Counted from the first letter of the stretch, positions 48,450 through 58,108 are shown. The stretch: 64,000 nt of DNA from Cellulomonas soli (GCF_013409305.1 NZ_JACBZJ010000001.1:3658001-3722000); one strand, 5' to 3'. The notes: a model not told the origin generated them from the letters alone. Program-made: numbers and translations.

Positions 48450-49019
48450 ATGACGACGACCCCCGCCCGGTTGACCGTGCTCGCCGGACCGACAGCCGTC
48501 GGCAAGGGAACGGTGTCCGCCGACGTCCGTGCCCGCTACCCGCAGGTCTGGCTGTCGGTGTCCGCGACGACGCGGGCCCCGCGGCCCGGAGAGATCGACG
48601 GCGTGCACTACCACTTCGTCAGCGCCGAGGAGTTCGACCGCATGGTTCTCGACGGCGAGCTCCTGGAGTGGGCCGTGGTGCACGGGCGCAACAGGTACGG
48701 CACGCCACGCGGCCCGGTCGAGGCGCGGCTCGCGGCCGGTGAGCCGGCACTCCTGGAGATCGACCTGCAGGGTGCGCGCCAGGTGCGCGAGACGATGCCG
48801 GACGCGCGGTTCGTCTTCCTCGCCCCACCGTCCTGGGACGAGCTCGTGCGCCGCCTGGTCGGTCGCGGCACCGAGGACGCGGAGGAGCGTGAGCGGCGCC
48901 TGACGACCGCGCGTGTCGAGCTCGCGGCCGAGCCGGAGTTCGACCACGTCATCGTCAACGACGACGTGACGAGGGCCACCGACGAGCTGATCGAGGTCAT
49001 GGGCCTGCCGACCAGGTAG
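48450..49019 (+). CDS. gmk: Guanylate kinase
   Basis: 189 residues. P-loop GPTAVGKGT, with Ala-Val where Ser-Gly is usual; [20 protein letters not shown] is the GMP-binding signature, followed by [13 protein letters not shown] and [11 protein letters not shown]. Phosphorylates GMP to GDP. Lies between mihF and rpoZ. Confidence 0.95.
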   Translation: MTTTPARLTVLAGPTAVGKGTVSADVRARYPQVWLSVSATTRAPRPGEIDGVHYHFVSAEEFDRMVLDGELLEWAVVHGRNRYGTPRGPVEARLAAGEPALLEIDLQGARQVRETMPDARFVFLAPPSWDELVRRLVGRGTEDAEERERRLTTARVELAAEPEFDHVIVNDDVTRATDELIEVMGLPTR

Positions 49020-49022
49020 ACT
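49017..49022 (+). promoter_or_regulatory. Possible -10 box (TAGACT) upstream of rpoZ
   Basis: TAGACT overlaps the gmk stop codon, leaving a ~110-nt leader before rpoZ. There is no clear -35 hexamer. Confidence 0.3.
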
Positions 49023-49138
49023 GTCCGGAGCCTCCGCGCGCCCGCACCTGCTCGCACCCCGTGTCCTCGTGACCGGTGTCGCAGCGTCGGGCGGCGCGCG
49101 GACCTCGACCCAGACCCCCTCACGTACGGGAGACCACC

Positions 49139-49405
49139 GTGTCCGGAACCGTCGCAGCCCCCACCGGGATCACCGACCCGCCGATCGACCAGCTGCTCGA
49201 GCGCGCGGACTCCAAGTACGCCCTCGTGCTGTACTCGGCCAAGCGTGCGCGTCAGATCAACGCGTACTACTCCCAGCTCAACGAGGGCCTGCTCGAGTAC
49301 GTCGGCCCGCTGGTCGAGACCCGTCCGCAGGAGAAGCCGCTGTCGATCGCCATGCGCGAGATCGACGCGGGCCTGCTGACGGTCGAGGCCACTCCGGAGG
49401 ACTGA
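49139..49405 (+). CDS. rpoZ: RNA polymerase omega subunit
   Basis: 88 residues from GTG 49139, preceded by GGGAGA. Conserved helices [40 protein letters not shown] and the C-terminal [16 protein letters not shown]. It stabilises beta-prime in RNA polymerase. The longer frame from 49076 adds residues with no counterpart in the family, so it was rejected. Confidence 0.95.
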   Translation: MSGTVAAPTGITDPPIDQLLERADSKYALVLYSAKRARQINAYYSQLNEGLLEYVGPLVETRPQEKPLSIAMREIDAGLLTVEATPED

Positions 49406-49415
49406 CCCTCCGTCC

Positions 49416-50651
49416 ATGCGGATCGTCCTCGGTGTCGCGGGCGGCATCGCCGCCTACAAGTCCGTCCTGCTGCTGCGCCTGCTGCGCGAGGCGGGCCATG
49501 AGGTGCGGGTCGTGCCGACCCGGGCGTCGCTGGAGTTCGTCGGCCGCGCCACCTGGGAGGCCCTGTCGGGCCAGCCGGTGACGACGGACGTGTTCGAGGA
49601 CGTCGACCAGGTGGCCCACGTGGCCGTCGGCAAGGGCGCCGACCTGGTCGTCGTCGCCCCGGCGACGGCCGACCTGCTGGCCCGTGCGGCAGCGGGACTC
49701 GCCGACGACCTGCTGACCGCCACCCTGCTCGTGGCACGCTGCCCGGTGCTGCTGGCCCCGGCGATGCACACCGAGATGTGGCAGCACCCGGCGACCAGCG
49801 CCAACGTGGCGACGTTGCGGGCCAGGGGCGTGCACGTGCTCGAACCCGACTTCGGTCGCCTCACGGGTGCCGACTCGGGCCCCGGTCGACTCCCTGAGCC
49901 CGAGGCGATCCTCGCCGCGGCGCTCGCCCTCGTGACCGCTCGCTCCGCCGCGGACGACCTCGCCGGTCGGCGCGTCGTGGTCTCCGCAGGCGGCACGCGC
50001 GAGCCGCTCGACCCCGTCAGGTACCTCGGCAACCGCTCGTCGGGCATGCAGGGACTGGCGCTCGCTCGCACCGCACTGGCCCGGGGTGCCCAGGTGACGC
50101 TCGTCGCCGCGAACGTCGCGCTGCCCGTGCCCGCCGGCGTCGACGTCGTGCGGGTCGGCTCGGCCGCCGAGCTGCGGGAGGCCGTCCGGGAGGCCGCCGC
50201 CGAGGCCGATGTCGTGGTCATGGCCGCGGCCGTGGCCGACTTCCGCCCGGAGACGGTGGTCGGGACCAAGATCAAGAAGGACGACGACGGGTCGGTGCCG
50301 TCGATCCGGCTCGTGCGGACCGTCGACGTGCTGGCCGAGCTCGCGCACGACCGGCTCCGTGACGGCCAGGTCGTCGTCGGGTTCGCGGCGGAGACCGGCG
50401 ACGCCGACGGCTCGGTGCTCGAGCACGGCAGGGCGAAGGCGCTGCGCAAGGGCGCCGACCTGCTCGTCGTCAACGCCGTCGGCGACGGCAAGGGCTTCGG
50501 CACGGCGGACAACGACGTCACCGTGCTGGACGGCGGGGGCGACGTGGTGATCACGGCGTCGGGGTCGAAGGACGAGATCGCGCACACCGTGTGGGACGCC
50601 GTCCTTGCCCTGGCGGGCCCGCGGAGCGCCTTCGGCACGCACGGCGGCTGA
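49416..50651 (+). CDS. coaBC: Bifunctional phosphopantothenoylcysteine decarboxylase / synthetase
   Basis: 411 residues. CoaC (about 1-180): flavin-binding IVLGVAGGIAAYKSVLLLRL and PAMHTEMWQHPAT. CoaB (about 187-405): VVSAGGTREPLDPVRYLGNR. Together they convert 4'-phosphopantothenate and Cys to 4'-phosphopantetheine, using CTP and FMN. The CoaC loop reads GRLTGADSGPGRL (147-159), where E. coli has Cys158 in ACGD; Gly151 occupies the Cys position. I believe other Actinobacteria share this but cannot check. rpoZ lies 10 nt upstream. Confidence 0.94.
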   Translation: MRIVLGVAGGIAAYKSVLLLRLLREAGHEVRVVPTRASLEFVGRATWEALSGQPVTTDVFEDVDQVAHVAVGKGADLVVVAPATADLLARAAAGLADDLLTATLLVARCPVLLAPAMHTEMWQHPATSANVATLRARGVHVLEPDFGRLTGADSGPGRLPEPEAILAAALALVTARSAADDLAGRRVVVSAGGTREPLDPVRYLGNRSSGMQGLALARTALARGAQVTLVAANVALPVPAGVDVVRVGSAAELREAVREAAAEADVVVMAAAVADFRPETVVGTKIKKDDDGSVPSIRLVRTVDVLAELAHDRLRDGQVVVGFAAETGDADGSVLEHGRAKALRKGADLLVVNAVGDGKGFGTADNDVTVLDGGGDVVITASGSKDEIAHTVWDAVLALAGPRSAFGTHGG

Positions 50652-50701
50652 CACACACGTCCTCACCGCGGGACACGGGCCGGGGCGTCACCCACGACCA
50701 C

Positions 50702-50707
50702 TAGGCT
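50702..50707 (+). promoter_or_regulatory. Putative leaderless -10 box (TAGGCT) of metK
   Basis: TAGGCT ends 7 nt before the metK ATG at 50715, and there is no ribosome-binding site. The 63-nt gap before metK is too short for a SAM riboswitch. Confidence 0.42.
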
Positions 50708-50714
50708 GTCCGCC

Positions 50715-51920
50715 ATGACCGAGCCCGCGATGCGCCTGTTCACGTCCGAGTCGGTGACGGAGGGCCACCCGGACAAGATCTGCGACCAGATCTCCGACGC
50801 GATCCTCGACGCGATCCTCGACCAGGACCCGCAGGCGCGTGTCGCCGTGGAGACCATGGTGACCACGGGTCTCGTGCACGTCGCCGGCGAGGTCACCACC
50901 AGCGCCTACGTCGAGATCCCGCAGATCGTGCGCCAGGTCGTCCGGGGGATCGGCTACACGTCCTCGCACATCGGCTTCGACGGCGACTCGTGCGGCGTCT
51001 CGGTGTCCATCGGCCAGCAGTCGCCCGACATCGCCGCCGGCGTCGACAAGGCCATCGAGATCCGCGAGGACGCCGGTGTCGACCCGCTCGACCAGCAGGG
51101 CGCCGGTGACCAGGGCCTCATGTTCGGCTACGCGAGCGACGACACCCCGAGCCTGCTGCCGCTGCCGATCTGGCTGGCGCACCGTCTCGCCGAGCGCCTG
51201 ACGCTCGTGCGCAAGCAGGGCATCGTCGCGGGCCTGCGTCCGGACGGCAAGACGCAGGTCACCATCGGCTACGAGGGCGACCGCGCGGTCCGCCTCGACA
51301 CCGTGGTCCTCTCGACGCAGCACGAGCCCGACCTGCGGCTGGACGACCAGCTGCGTCCCGCGATCGCCGAGCACGTGGTCGCGCCCGTGCTGGCGGGCCT
51401 CGGGCTGGAGCTCGACTCGACGGACTACCGCCTCCTGGTCAACCCCACGGGCACGTTCGTCGTGGGTGGGCCTCAGGGCGACGCCGGCCTGACCGGGCGC
51501 AAGATCATCGTCGACACGTACGGCGGGATCGCCCGGCACGGTGGCGGCGCGTTCTCCGGCAAGGACCCCTCGAAGGTCGACCGGTCGGCCGCCTACGCCA
51601 TGCGCTGGGTCGCCAAGAACGTGGTCGCCGCCGGCCTGGCCCGTCGCTGCGAGGTCCAGGTGGCGTACGCCATCGGCAAGGCGCACCCGGTGGGCCTGTA
51701 CGTCGAGACGTTCGGGACCGAGACGGTGCCGCTCGAGCGGCTCACCGCCGCGATCCGTGAGGTGTTCGACCTGCGTCCGGCCGCGATCATCCGCGACCTG
51801 GACCTGTTGCGTCCGATCTACCAGCGCACGGCGGCGTACGGGCACTTCGGTCGGGAGCTGCCGGAGTTCACCTGGGAGCGCACGGACCGCGTGACCGACC
51901 TGCAGTCCGCCGTCGGCTGA
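50715..51920 (+). CDS. metK: S-adenosylmethionine synthetase
   Basis: 401 residues. [20 protein letters not shown] (ATP/Met-binding His), [10 protein letters not shown] and [19 protein letters not shown] are the family signatures. Makes SAM from Met and ATP. It is followed after 11 nt by priA. Confidence 0.97.
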   Translation: MTEPAMRLFTSESVTEGHPDKICDQISDAILDAILDQDPQARVAVETMVTTGLVHVAGEVTTSAYVEIPQIVRQVVRGIGYTSSHIGFDGDSCGVSVSIGQQSPDIAAGVDKAIEIREDAGVDPLDQQGAGDQGLMFGYASDDTPSLLPLPIWLAHRLAERLTLVRKQGIVAGLRPDGKTQVTIGYEGDRAVRLDTVVLSTQHEPDLRLDDQLRPAIAEHVVAPVLAGLGLELDSTDYRLLVNPTGTFVVGGPQGDAGLTGRKIIVDTYGGIARHGGGAFSGKDPSKVDRSAAYAMRWVAKNVVAAGLARRCEVQVAYAIGKAHPVGLYVETFGTETVPLERLTAAIREVFDLRPAAIIRDLDLLRPIYQRTAAYGHFGRELPEFTWERTDRVTDLQSAVG

Positions 51921-51931
51921 CGGCAGCCCGC

Positions 51932-54043
51932 ATGACGGGTCCCGGTGAGCAGCTGACCCTGGCGGGGCTGCCCGTCCCTCGCGCGAGGCGACGGCCGCGC
52001 GCGTCGACGGGTCCCGTCGTGCCCGCCGAGGTCGACCCTGTGGCGAGGGTCGCGATCGACCTGCCGCCACCGCACCTCGACCGACCGTTCGAGTACCTCG
52101 TGCCGGCCACGCTCGCCGAGGCCGCGGTACCGGGCACCCGGGTGAAGGTGCGGTTCGGCGGGCAGGACGTCGACGGCTACGTGCTCGCACGGGTCGAGGA
52201 GGCGGAGCACGACGGCGCCCTGGTGCCGTTGCGCAAGGTCGTCTCGGCGGAGCCCGTGCTGGCCCCCGCCGTGCTGCGCCTCGCCCGTGCGGTGGCGGAC
52301 CGCTACGCGGGCACGTTGGCCGACGTGCTGAGGCTGGCGCTCCCGTCCCGGCACGCGCGCGTCGAGGCTGAGGACGCGGGGATCGACGCCGTCCCGACCT
52401 CGGTGGCCGTCAGTCCTTCGGCCACCGCCTGGACGCCCTACCGGGGCGGTCCGGCGTTCCTGCAGCATCTCGGGGCGGGGGGCTCGCCTCGCGCCGTGCT
52501 GTCGGCGCTTCCCGGCCCGGTCGGTGCCGACTGGGCGACGGCCGTGGCGCAGGCGGTGGCGGCCACGGTGCTCGGTGGCCGTGGGGCACTCGTCGTCGTC
52601 CCCGACGCGCGGGACGTCGACCGGGTCTGCGCCGCGCTGGCGGACGTCGGTGTCCCCGCCTGGTCGCGGGGGACCCGTGGTGGCGTCGTCCGTCTCATGG
52701 CGGACGACGGGCCGGCCGCGCGGTACCGCTCGTTCCTCGCAGCACGCCGGGGGCTCGCCCCGGTGGTCGTGGGGACGCGGGCATCGGCGTTCGCGCCCGT
52801 CGCCGACCTCGGCCTGGTCGTCTGCTGGGACGACGGGGACCCGCTGCACGCCGAGCCGCGAGCGCCGTACCCGCACGTGCGCGAGGTGCTCGCCCTGCGG
52901 GCGGAGCTGGAGGGCACCGGCCTGCTGGTCGCGGCGCACGCGCGCACGGTCGAGGCGCAGGTCCTGGTCGAGAGCGGATGGGCACGGCAGGTCGTCGCCG
53001 ACCGTGCACAGGTGCGTGCCCGGACGCCGCGGGTGCAGGCGTTGACCTCGGTCGAGCTCGCGCGTGAAGGTGCCGCGGCGGCCGCGCGGCTGCCTGCGCC
53101 GGCGTGGCGGGCGCTGCGCGACGCCCTCGTCCACGGCCCGGTGCTCGTCCAGGTGCCCCGCGCCGGCTACGTCCCGGCTGTGGCGTGCGGTCGGTGCCGG
53201 ACGATTGCCCGCTGCACGACGTGCCACGGGCCGTTGGGCCTCGATCGCGCCGACGGGACGCCCACGTGCCGTTGGTGCGGGCGCCTGGCGACGGGCTGGC
53301 GGTGCGGGGAGTGCGGGGACGCGGCCCTGCGGTCGGTCCGAGTCGGTTCCGAGCGCACCGCGGAGGAGCTCGGGAGGGCCTTCCCGCAGATCCCGGTCCG
53401 CGTCTCGGGGGCGCGCGCGGCCGCGGGTGTGCTGGCGTCCGTGCCGGACTCGCCCGCCCTGGTCGTGTCGACGCCCGGAGCCGAGCCCGTCGCCCCGCTC
53501 GGCTATGCCGCGGCCGTGCTGCTCGATGCAGCGGTCGCGACGGCGGGCACCTCGTTGCGGGCTTCGGAGGATGCCTTGCGCCGGTGGATGACGGCGGCAG
53601 CGCTCGTCCGTCCGATCGGCGAGGGAGGGCAGGTGCTGCTCGTCGGTGACGCGGCGCCGCGCCCCACCCAGGCCCTGGTGCGGTGGGATCCCGTCGGCTT
53701 CGCCGCGCGCGAGCTGGCGGAGCGGGTCGAGCTGGCGCTGCCACCGGCCGTGCGGACGGCGACCGTGCGAGGCCCGCGGGACGCGGTCACCGCGGTGCTC
53801 GGGCGACTCGTGCTGCCCGAGGGTTCCGACGTGCTGGGCCCGGTGCCGGTGGACGACGACGGTGGCGGCGCGGTGCGGCGCGGTACCGACAGCCTCGACC
53901 CTGACGTGCGCGCGCTGGTCCGGGTCCCTCGGGCGGGCGGACCCGCGCTGACGCGCACGCTCGCCGCGTCGCTGGCCGTGCGCAGCGCCCGCCGGGAGGG
54001 CGGCACCGTGCGTACCCAGGTCGACGCACCCGAGCCCGTATGA
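51932..54043 (+). CDS. priA: PriA-like primosomal protein without helicase motifs
   Basis: 703 residues. The N-terminal 3'-DNA-end-binding domain begins ARVAIDLPPPHLDRPFEYLV. The zinc domain is intact, with eight Cys at 419, 422, 428, 431, 446, 449, 458 and 461. The ATPase core is degenerate: ALPGPVGADWATA (about 190-203) stands where GVTGSGKTEVY would be, and VCWDDGDPLH (about 297-306) where the DEEH box would be. The frame is continuous, so this is not a frameshift. Actinobacterial PriA homologues are known to lack helicase motifs. It probably works as a structural replication-restart factor. Confidence 0.88.
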   Translation: MTGPGEQLTLAGLPVPRARRRPRASTGPVVPAEVDPVARVAIDLPPPHLDRPFEYLVPATLAEAAVPGTRVKVRFGGQDVDGYVLARVEEAEHDGALVPLRKVVSAEPVLAPAVLRLARAVADRYAGTLADVLRLALPSRHARVEAEDAGIDAVPTSVAVSPSATAWTPYRGGPAFLQHLGAGGSPRAVLSALPGPVGADWATAVAQAVAATVLGGRGALVVVPDARDVDRVCAALADVGVPAWSRGTRGGVVRLMADDGPAARYRSFLAARRGLAPVVVGTRASAFAPVADLGLVVCWDDGDPLHAEPRAPYPHVREVLALRAELEGTGLLVAAHARTVEAQVLVESGWARQVVADRAQVRARTPRVQALTSVELAREGAAAAARLPAPAWRALRDALVHGPVLVQVPRAGYVPAVACGRCRTIARCTTCHGPLGLDRADGTPTCRWCGRLATGWRCGECGDAALRSVRVGSERTAEELGRAFPQIPVRVSGARAAAGVLASVPDSPALVVSTPGAEPVAPLGYAAAVLLDAAVATAGTSLRASEDALRRWMTAAALVRPIGEGGQVLLVGDAAPRPTQALVRWDPVGFAARELAERVELALPPAVRTATVRGPRDAVTAVLGRLVLPEGSDVLGPVPVDDDGGGAVRRGTDSLDPDVRALVRVPRAGGPALTRTLAASLAVRSARREGGTVRTQVDAPEPV

Positions 54044-54131
54044 ACCCGTCGAGACCCGTCAGACCTGTCAGAACCGTCACAGCCGTCCGGTCGCGCGAGG
54101 CGCGCGGCGACGCAGAGCGTGGGGAGAGCCC

Positions 54132-54824
54132 GTGGAAGAGTCCGACCGGTCGACCGGGACCGAGTCGAGTGGGACCGACGTGACCGGTGGTCGCCCCGCC
54201 CCGGAGGCTGTGGTTTTCGACCTCGGCAACGTGCTGCTGCGGTGGGACCCGTACGCCCCCTTCGAGGGCCGCCTCGACCGCGCCGAGGTCGAGGCGTTCT
54301 TCGCGGAGATCGACTTCTTCGCGTTCAACCACCTGCAGGACGCGGGTCGCAGCTGGCAGGCGGCGCGCGAGGCCGTGGCGGAGAGCCACCCCCACAGGCT
54401 GGTGGCACTGGACCTCTACCTCGAGCACTTCGCCGAGGCGTTGCCGGGCCCGGTCGAGGGGTCGGAGCAGATCGTGCGCGACCTGCTCCGTGCGGGCGTG
54501 CACACCTACGGGCTGACGAACTGGTCCGCGGAGACGTTCCATCACGCCGGTCCGGCAGCTCCGGCGGTCGACCTGCTCGAGGGGATCGTGGTCTCGGGGG
54601 TCGAGGGGATCGCCAAGCCCGACCTGCGGGTGTTCGCCCTGGTCGCCGCCCGGTTCGCGCTCGACCCCGCACGCACGGTCTTCACGGACGACTCGGCGGC
54701 GAACGTCGCAGCCGCGGCGGAGGCGGGCTTCGACGCGGTGCTGTTCACCGATGCCCCGTCGTTGCGCGCCGAGCTCGTGGCGCGGGGTCTCCCGCTGGAC
54801 GGGGACGAGGGCCCGCGCACCTAG
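54132..54824 (+). CDS. HAD-superfamily hydrolase, YihX-like
   Basis: 230 residues, GTG after GGGGAG. HAD motif I is VFDLGNVLLRWD, motif II GLTNWS, motif III Lys in AKPDLRVF, and motif IV FTDDSAANV; the small helical cap lies between I and II. The FDLGNV form is typical of YihX-type sugar-phosphate phosphatases and 2-haloacid-dehalogenase-like proteins; the true substrate is unknown. The first ~20 residues are Ser/Thr/Gly-rich. Inserted between priA and fmt. Confidence 0.85.
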   Translation: MEESDRSTGTESSGTDVTGGRPAPEAVVFDLGNVLLRWDPYAPFEGRLDRAEVEAFFAEIDFFAFNHLQDAGRSWQAAREAVAESHPHRLVALDLYLEHFAEALPGPVEGSEQIVRDLLRAGVHTYGLTNWSAETFHHAGPAAPAVDLLEGIVVSGVEGIAKPDLRVFALVAARFALDPARTVFTDDSAANVAAAAEAGFDAVLFTDAPSLRAELVARGLPLDGDEGPRT

Positions 54825-54827
54825 GAT
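54822..54827 (+). promoter_or_regulatory. Putative leaderless -10 box (TAGGAT) of fmt
   Basis: TAGGAT overlaps the stop codon of the HAD gene and ends 6 nt before the fmt ATG at 54834. Confidence 0.4.
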
Positions 54828-54833
54828 CGGGGC

Positions 54834-55784
54834 ATGCGACTGCTCTTCGCCGGAACCCCTGCGGCCGCGGTGCCGTCGCTCGAGGCGCTCCTCGGCTCCC
54901 GTCACGAGGTCGTGGCCGTGCTGACCCGGCCCGACGCCCGCTCCGGTCGAGGGCGGACGCTGTCGGCGAGCCCGGTCAAGCAGCTCGCGCTCGAGGCGGG
55001 CCTCGATGTCCTGGAGCCCCGGCGGTTGCGTGACGAGGGCGTCCGGGAGGCGCTCGAGCGGCTCGACATCGACGCCGCGCCCGTCGTCGCCTACGGGAAC
55101 CTGGTTCCGCCGGAGCTGCTCGACCTGCCCGCGCACGGCTGGGTCAACCTGCACTTCTCGGTGCTGCCCGCCTGGCGCGGCGCCGCACCCGTGCAGCACG
55201 CGCTCATCGCGGGGGACCAGGTCACAGGCGCGACGACCTTTCGGCTCGACGAGGGTCTGGACACGGGCGCGGTGCTCGGCACGCTCACCGAGACGGTGCG
55301 CCCGCGCGACACCTCGGGCGATCTGCTGGGCAGGCTCGCGCAGGTGGGTGCCGGGCTGCTGGTGCGCACGCTCGACGCGCTCGAGGACGGCATCCTCGTC
55401 CCGACGCCGCAGGGGCTCGACGGCGTCAGCCACGCGCCCAAGATCGAGGTCGACGACGCGCGGGTCCGGTGGGGTCACCCCAGCCATGCGGTCGACCGGC
55501 GGATCCGGGGCTGCACCCCGGCGCCCGGAGCGTGGACCACGCTGCCCGACGGTTCACGGCTGGGGCTCGGTCCCGTGGTGCCCGTCCCGGGCGTGGACGG
55601 TCTTGCGCCCGGTCAGGTGCGCGCGGGCAAGAGCGAGGTGCTCGTCGGCACCGCCGGCGGGGCGGTGCGGCTCGGCGAGGTGACACCGGCGGGGAAGCGG
55701 GCGATGGCGGCCGCGGACTGGGTCCGAGGGGCACGGCTCGACGACGCCACGGTGCTCGGTGCGAACGGCGAGGTCTCGGCATGA
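54834..55784 (+). CDS. fmt: Methionyl-tRNA formyltransferase
   Basis: 316 residues. RLLFAGTPAAAVPSLEALL, the catalytic NLHFSVLPAWRGAAPVQ (Asn, His) and ATTFRLDEGLDTGAVL with the catalytic Asp; C-terminal OB-like domain from ~205. It formylates initiator Met-tRNA. Overlaps rsmB by 4 nt, a conserved pairing. Confidence 0.95.
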   Translation: MRLLFAGTPAAAVPSLEALLGSRHEVVAVLTRPDARSGRGRTLSASPVKQLALEAGLDVLEPRRLRDEGVREALERLDIDAAPVVAYGNLVPPELLDLPAHGWVNLHFSVLPAWRGAAPVQHALIAGDQVTGATTFRLDEGLDTGAVLGTLTETVRPRDTSGDLLGRLAQVGAGLLVRTLDALEDGILVPTPQGLDGVSHAPKIEVDDARVRWGHPSHAVDRRIRGCTPAPGAWTTLPDGSRLGLGPVVPVPGVDGLAPGQVRAGKSEVLVGTAGGAVRLGEVTPAGKRAMAAADWVRGARLDDATVLGANGEVSA

Positions 55785-57385
55785 GCGCGGACGGTGGGCA
55801 GGGCAAGGGCGGGCAGGGCAAGGGCGGGCAGGGCACAGGCGGGCGGAGTGAGGGTCGGCGGGACTCGGGTCATCAGGACTCGGGACGCCGAGATGCTCGC
55901 GGCCGCGAGCGCGGTGCCGCGCGGGCGGAGGGTCGTGGGCAGCGGTCGTCGTCGGCGCCGGCGCAGCGTCGTCGGGACTCCGACCCGGCGCGTGCGGTGG
56001 CGTTCGACGTGCTCCGGGCGGTCGACGGGTCGGACGCGTACGCGAACCTCGTACTACCGCCCCTCCTGCGTGAGCGCGGCATCCGTGGCCGGGACGCGGG
56101 TTTCGCCACGGAGCTGACCTACGGCACGTTGCGGCTGCGCGGACGCTACGACGCGGTCATCGAGCAGGCTGCCGCTCGCGAGACCGCGAAGATCGACCCG
56201 CCGGTGCTGGACCTGCTAAGGCTCGGTGCGCACCAGCTGCTGGGGATGCGTGTGCCGCCGCACGCGGCGGTGTCGGAGACGGTCGGGCTGGCCCGGGCGC
56301 GGACGGGTGCGGGCAGCGCCCAGTTCGTCAACGCGGTCCTGCGGGCGGTCTCGCGTGCGGACCTGCCGACGTGGCTGGGGCTGATCGGTGACGCCGTGGA
56401 CCCGTCCGGCGACGAGCCGTTGGCGCGTCTGTCGGTCGTGGAGAGCCACCCGCTGTGGGTCGTGCGCGCGTTGCGGGAGGCGTTGGTGGCGCACGGCAGG
56501 TCGGCCGACGAGATCGGCGACCTGCTGCGGGCGGACGACGTGGCGCCGCGGGTGACGTTGGTGGCCCGGCCGGGGCTGTGCACCACCGACGAGCTGCTCG
56601 GATCGGGCGAGGGGGCGTCCGTGGGGCTTCTCGCACCGACGGCGGTGGTCTTGGACGGCGGCGACCCGGCCGGGGTGACGGCGGTCCGTGAGGGCCGGGC
56701 CGGGGTGCAGGACGAGGGCAGCCAGCTCGTCGCTCTCGCCCTGGCTGCCGCACCGCTGGACGGGCTCGACGAGCGGTGGCTCGACCTGTGCGCGGGCCCG
56801 GGAGGCAAGGCGAGCCTGCTGGCGTCGTCGGCTGCGGGCCGTGGTGCACGGCTGGTCGCGAACGAGGTGCAGCCGCACCGTGCGCGGCTGGTCGAGCAGG
56901 CGTTGCGGGCCGTGCCGTCCGGCGCCGTGGAGGAGGTCCGGACGGGCGACGGCCGCACGATCGGTGAGGACGAGCCGGCCGGCTACGACCGGGTGATGGT
57001 CGACGCGCCGTGCACGGGCCTGGGTGCGTTGCGGCGGCGTCCGGAGTCGCGGTGGCGTCGCACCCCGGCCGACCTGGCGGGTCTGGGGGTGCTGCAGCGC
57101 GAGCTGCTCACCTCGGCTCTGCGCGCGGCGCGTCCGGGTGGTGTCGTCGCGTACGTGACGTGCTCCCCGCACCTGGCGGAGACGCGGCTGGTGGTCACGG
57201 ACGCGGTCCGCGCGGCCACCAAGCAGGGTCTCGTGGTCGAGACGGTCGACGCGGCGGGCGTGCTGCGCACGATCGCGCCGGGGATCGAAGGGCTTGCGGG
57301 TGACGGGCGGCACGACGTGCAGCTGTGGCCGCACGTGCACGGGACGGACGCCATGCACCTGAGCTTGCTGCGCCGGCTCGCGTGA
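55781..57385 (+). CDS. rsmB: 16S rRNA m5C967 methyltransferase (RsmB/Sun family)
   Basis: 534 residues. Residues 5-70 are a hydrophilic Gly/Gln/Arg-rich tail containing GQGKG repeats. An N-terminal NusB-like domain (DPARAVAFDVLRAVDGSDAY, about 68-205) precedes the SAM methyltransferase: motif I DLCAGPGGKASLLA, motif IV DAPCTGLGALRRRPESRW (releasing Cys) and motif VI YVTCSP (catalytic Cys). It modifies 16S rRNA. The tail is not needed for the fold and may bind RNA by charge. Confidence 0.94.
   Translation: MSADGGQGKGGQGKGGQGTGGRSEGRRDSGHQDSGRRDARGRERGAARAEGRGQRSSSAPAQRRRDSDPARAVAFDVLRAVDGSDAYANLVLPPLLRERGIRGRDAGFATELTYGTLRLRGRYDAVIEQAAARETAKIDPPVLDLLRLGAHQLLGMRVPPHAAVSETVGLARARTGAGSAQFVNAVLRAVSRADLPTWLGLIGDAVDPSGDEPLARLSVVESHPLWVVRALREALVAHGRSADEIGDLLRADDVAPRVTLVARPGLCTTDELLGSGEGASVGLLAPTAVVLDGGDPAGVTAVREGRAGVQDEGSQLVALALAAAPLDGLDERWLDLCAGPGGKASLLASSAAGRGARLVANEVQPHRARLVEQALRAVPSGAVEEVRTGDGRTIGEDEPAGYDRVMVDAPCTGLGALRRRPESRWRRTPADLAGLGVLQRELLTSALRAARPGGVVAYVTCSPHLAETRLVVTDAVRAATKQGLVVETVDAAGVLRTIAPGIEGLAGDGRHDVQLWPHVHGTDAMHLSLLRRLA
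55796..55840 (+). repeat. Three 15-bp tandem repeats in the rsmB 5' end
   Basis: Unit GGGCAGGGCAAGGGC, two identical copies and a third with two mismatches. They keep frame and encode GQGKG-type units of the RsmB N-terminal tail. Confidence 0.85.
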
Positions 57386-57433
57386 GCCCGCGGCCGGTCG
57401 GCCGGGACGCCACGGGTCGGGCGTCGACGTGGC

Positions 57434-57439
57434 TAGGCT
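57434..57439 (+). promoter_or_regulatory. Putative leaderless -10 box (TAGGCT) of rpe
   Basis: TAGGCT ends 6 nt before the rpe GTG at 57446, inside the 60-nt rsmB-rpe gap. Confidence 0.42.
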
Positions 57440-57445
57440 GACCGG

Positions 57446-58108
57446 GTGCCTGCGCTGATCAACCCGAGCATCCTGTCGGCGGACTTCGCGAACCTCGAGC
57501 GTGACCTGGCGGCGATCGCGACGGCCGACTACGCGCACGTCGACGTGATGGACAACCACTTCGTGCCGAACCTCACGCTCGGCCTGCCGGTCGTGCGCCG
57601 CATCGCCGAGGTGTCCCCGGTGCCGGTCGACGTGCACCTGATGATCGAGGACGCCGACCGGTGGGCCCCGGTGTACGCCGAGGCGGGCGCGGCGTCGGTG
57701 ACGTTCCACACCGAGGCGGCGAAGGCCCCGGTGCGACTCGCTCGCGAGCTGCGCCGCCTGGGCGTGCGCGTCGGGGTCGCGCTCAAGCCGGCGTCCCCGG
57801 TGGAGCCGTACCTGGACCTGCTCGAGGAGATCGACATGATCCTGGTGATGACGGTCGAGCCGGGCTTCGGCGGCCAGTCGTTCATCGAGGGCACCCTGCC
57901 GAAGATCCGCCGGGCCCGTGCGGCGATCGACGCGGCCGGGACGGGCACGTGGATCCAGGTCGACGGGGGAGTGGCGCGCCCGACCATCCGCCGGATCGCG
58001 GAGGCGGGGGCGAACGTGTTCGTGGCCGGATCGGCGGTCTACGGTGCGCCGGACGTCCCGGCCGAGATCGCCGCGCTGCGTGCGCTGGCGGACGACGCCG
58101 GGCGCTGA
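57446..58108 (+). CDS. rpe: Ribulose-phosphate 3-epimerase
   Basis: 220 residues, TIM barrel. [36 protein letters not shown] (metal/catalytic Asp and His), [11 protein letters not shown] and [13 protein letters not shown] are diagnostic. It interconverts ribulose-5-P and xylulose-5-P. Its placement just before the rib genes is conserved; ribulose-5-P is also the substrate of the RibB part of RibBA. Confidence 0.96.
   Translation: MPALINPSILSADFANLERDLAAIATADYAHVDVMDNHFVPNLTLGLPVVRRIAEVSPVPVDVHLMIEDADRWAPVYAEAGAASVTFHTEAAKAPVRLARELRRLGVRVGVALKPASPVEPYLDLLEEIDMILVMTVEPGFGGQSFIEGTLPKIRRARAAIDAAGTGTWIQVDGGVARPTIRRIAEAGANVFVAGSAVYGAPDVPAEIAALRALADDAGR

Noticed and set aside
50652..50714. Possible SAM riboswitch before metK
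   Set aside because: The gap is 63 nt and lacks any SAM-I/II/IV core motif; a TAGGCT box close to the ATG explains the region better.
51932..54043. priA as a frameshifted pseudogene
   Set aside because: The frame is uninterrupted for 703 codons with all eight zinc cysteines; loss of helicase motifs is known for actinobacterial PriA.
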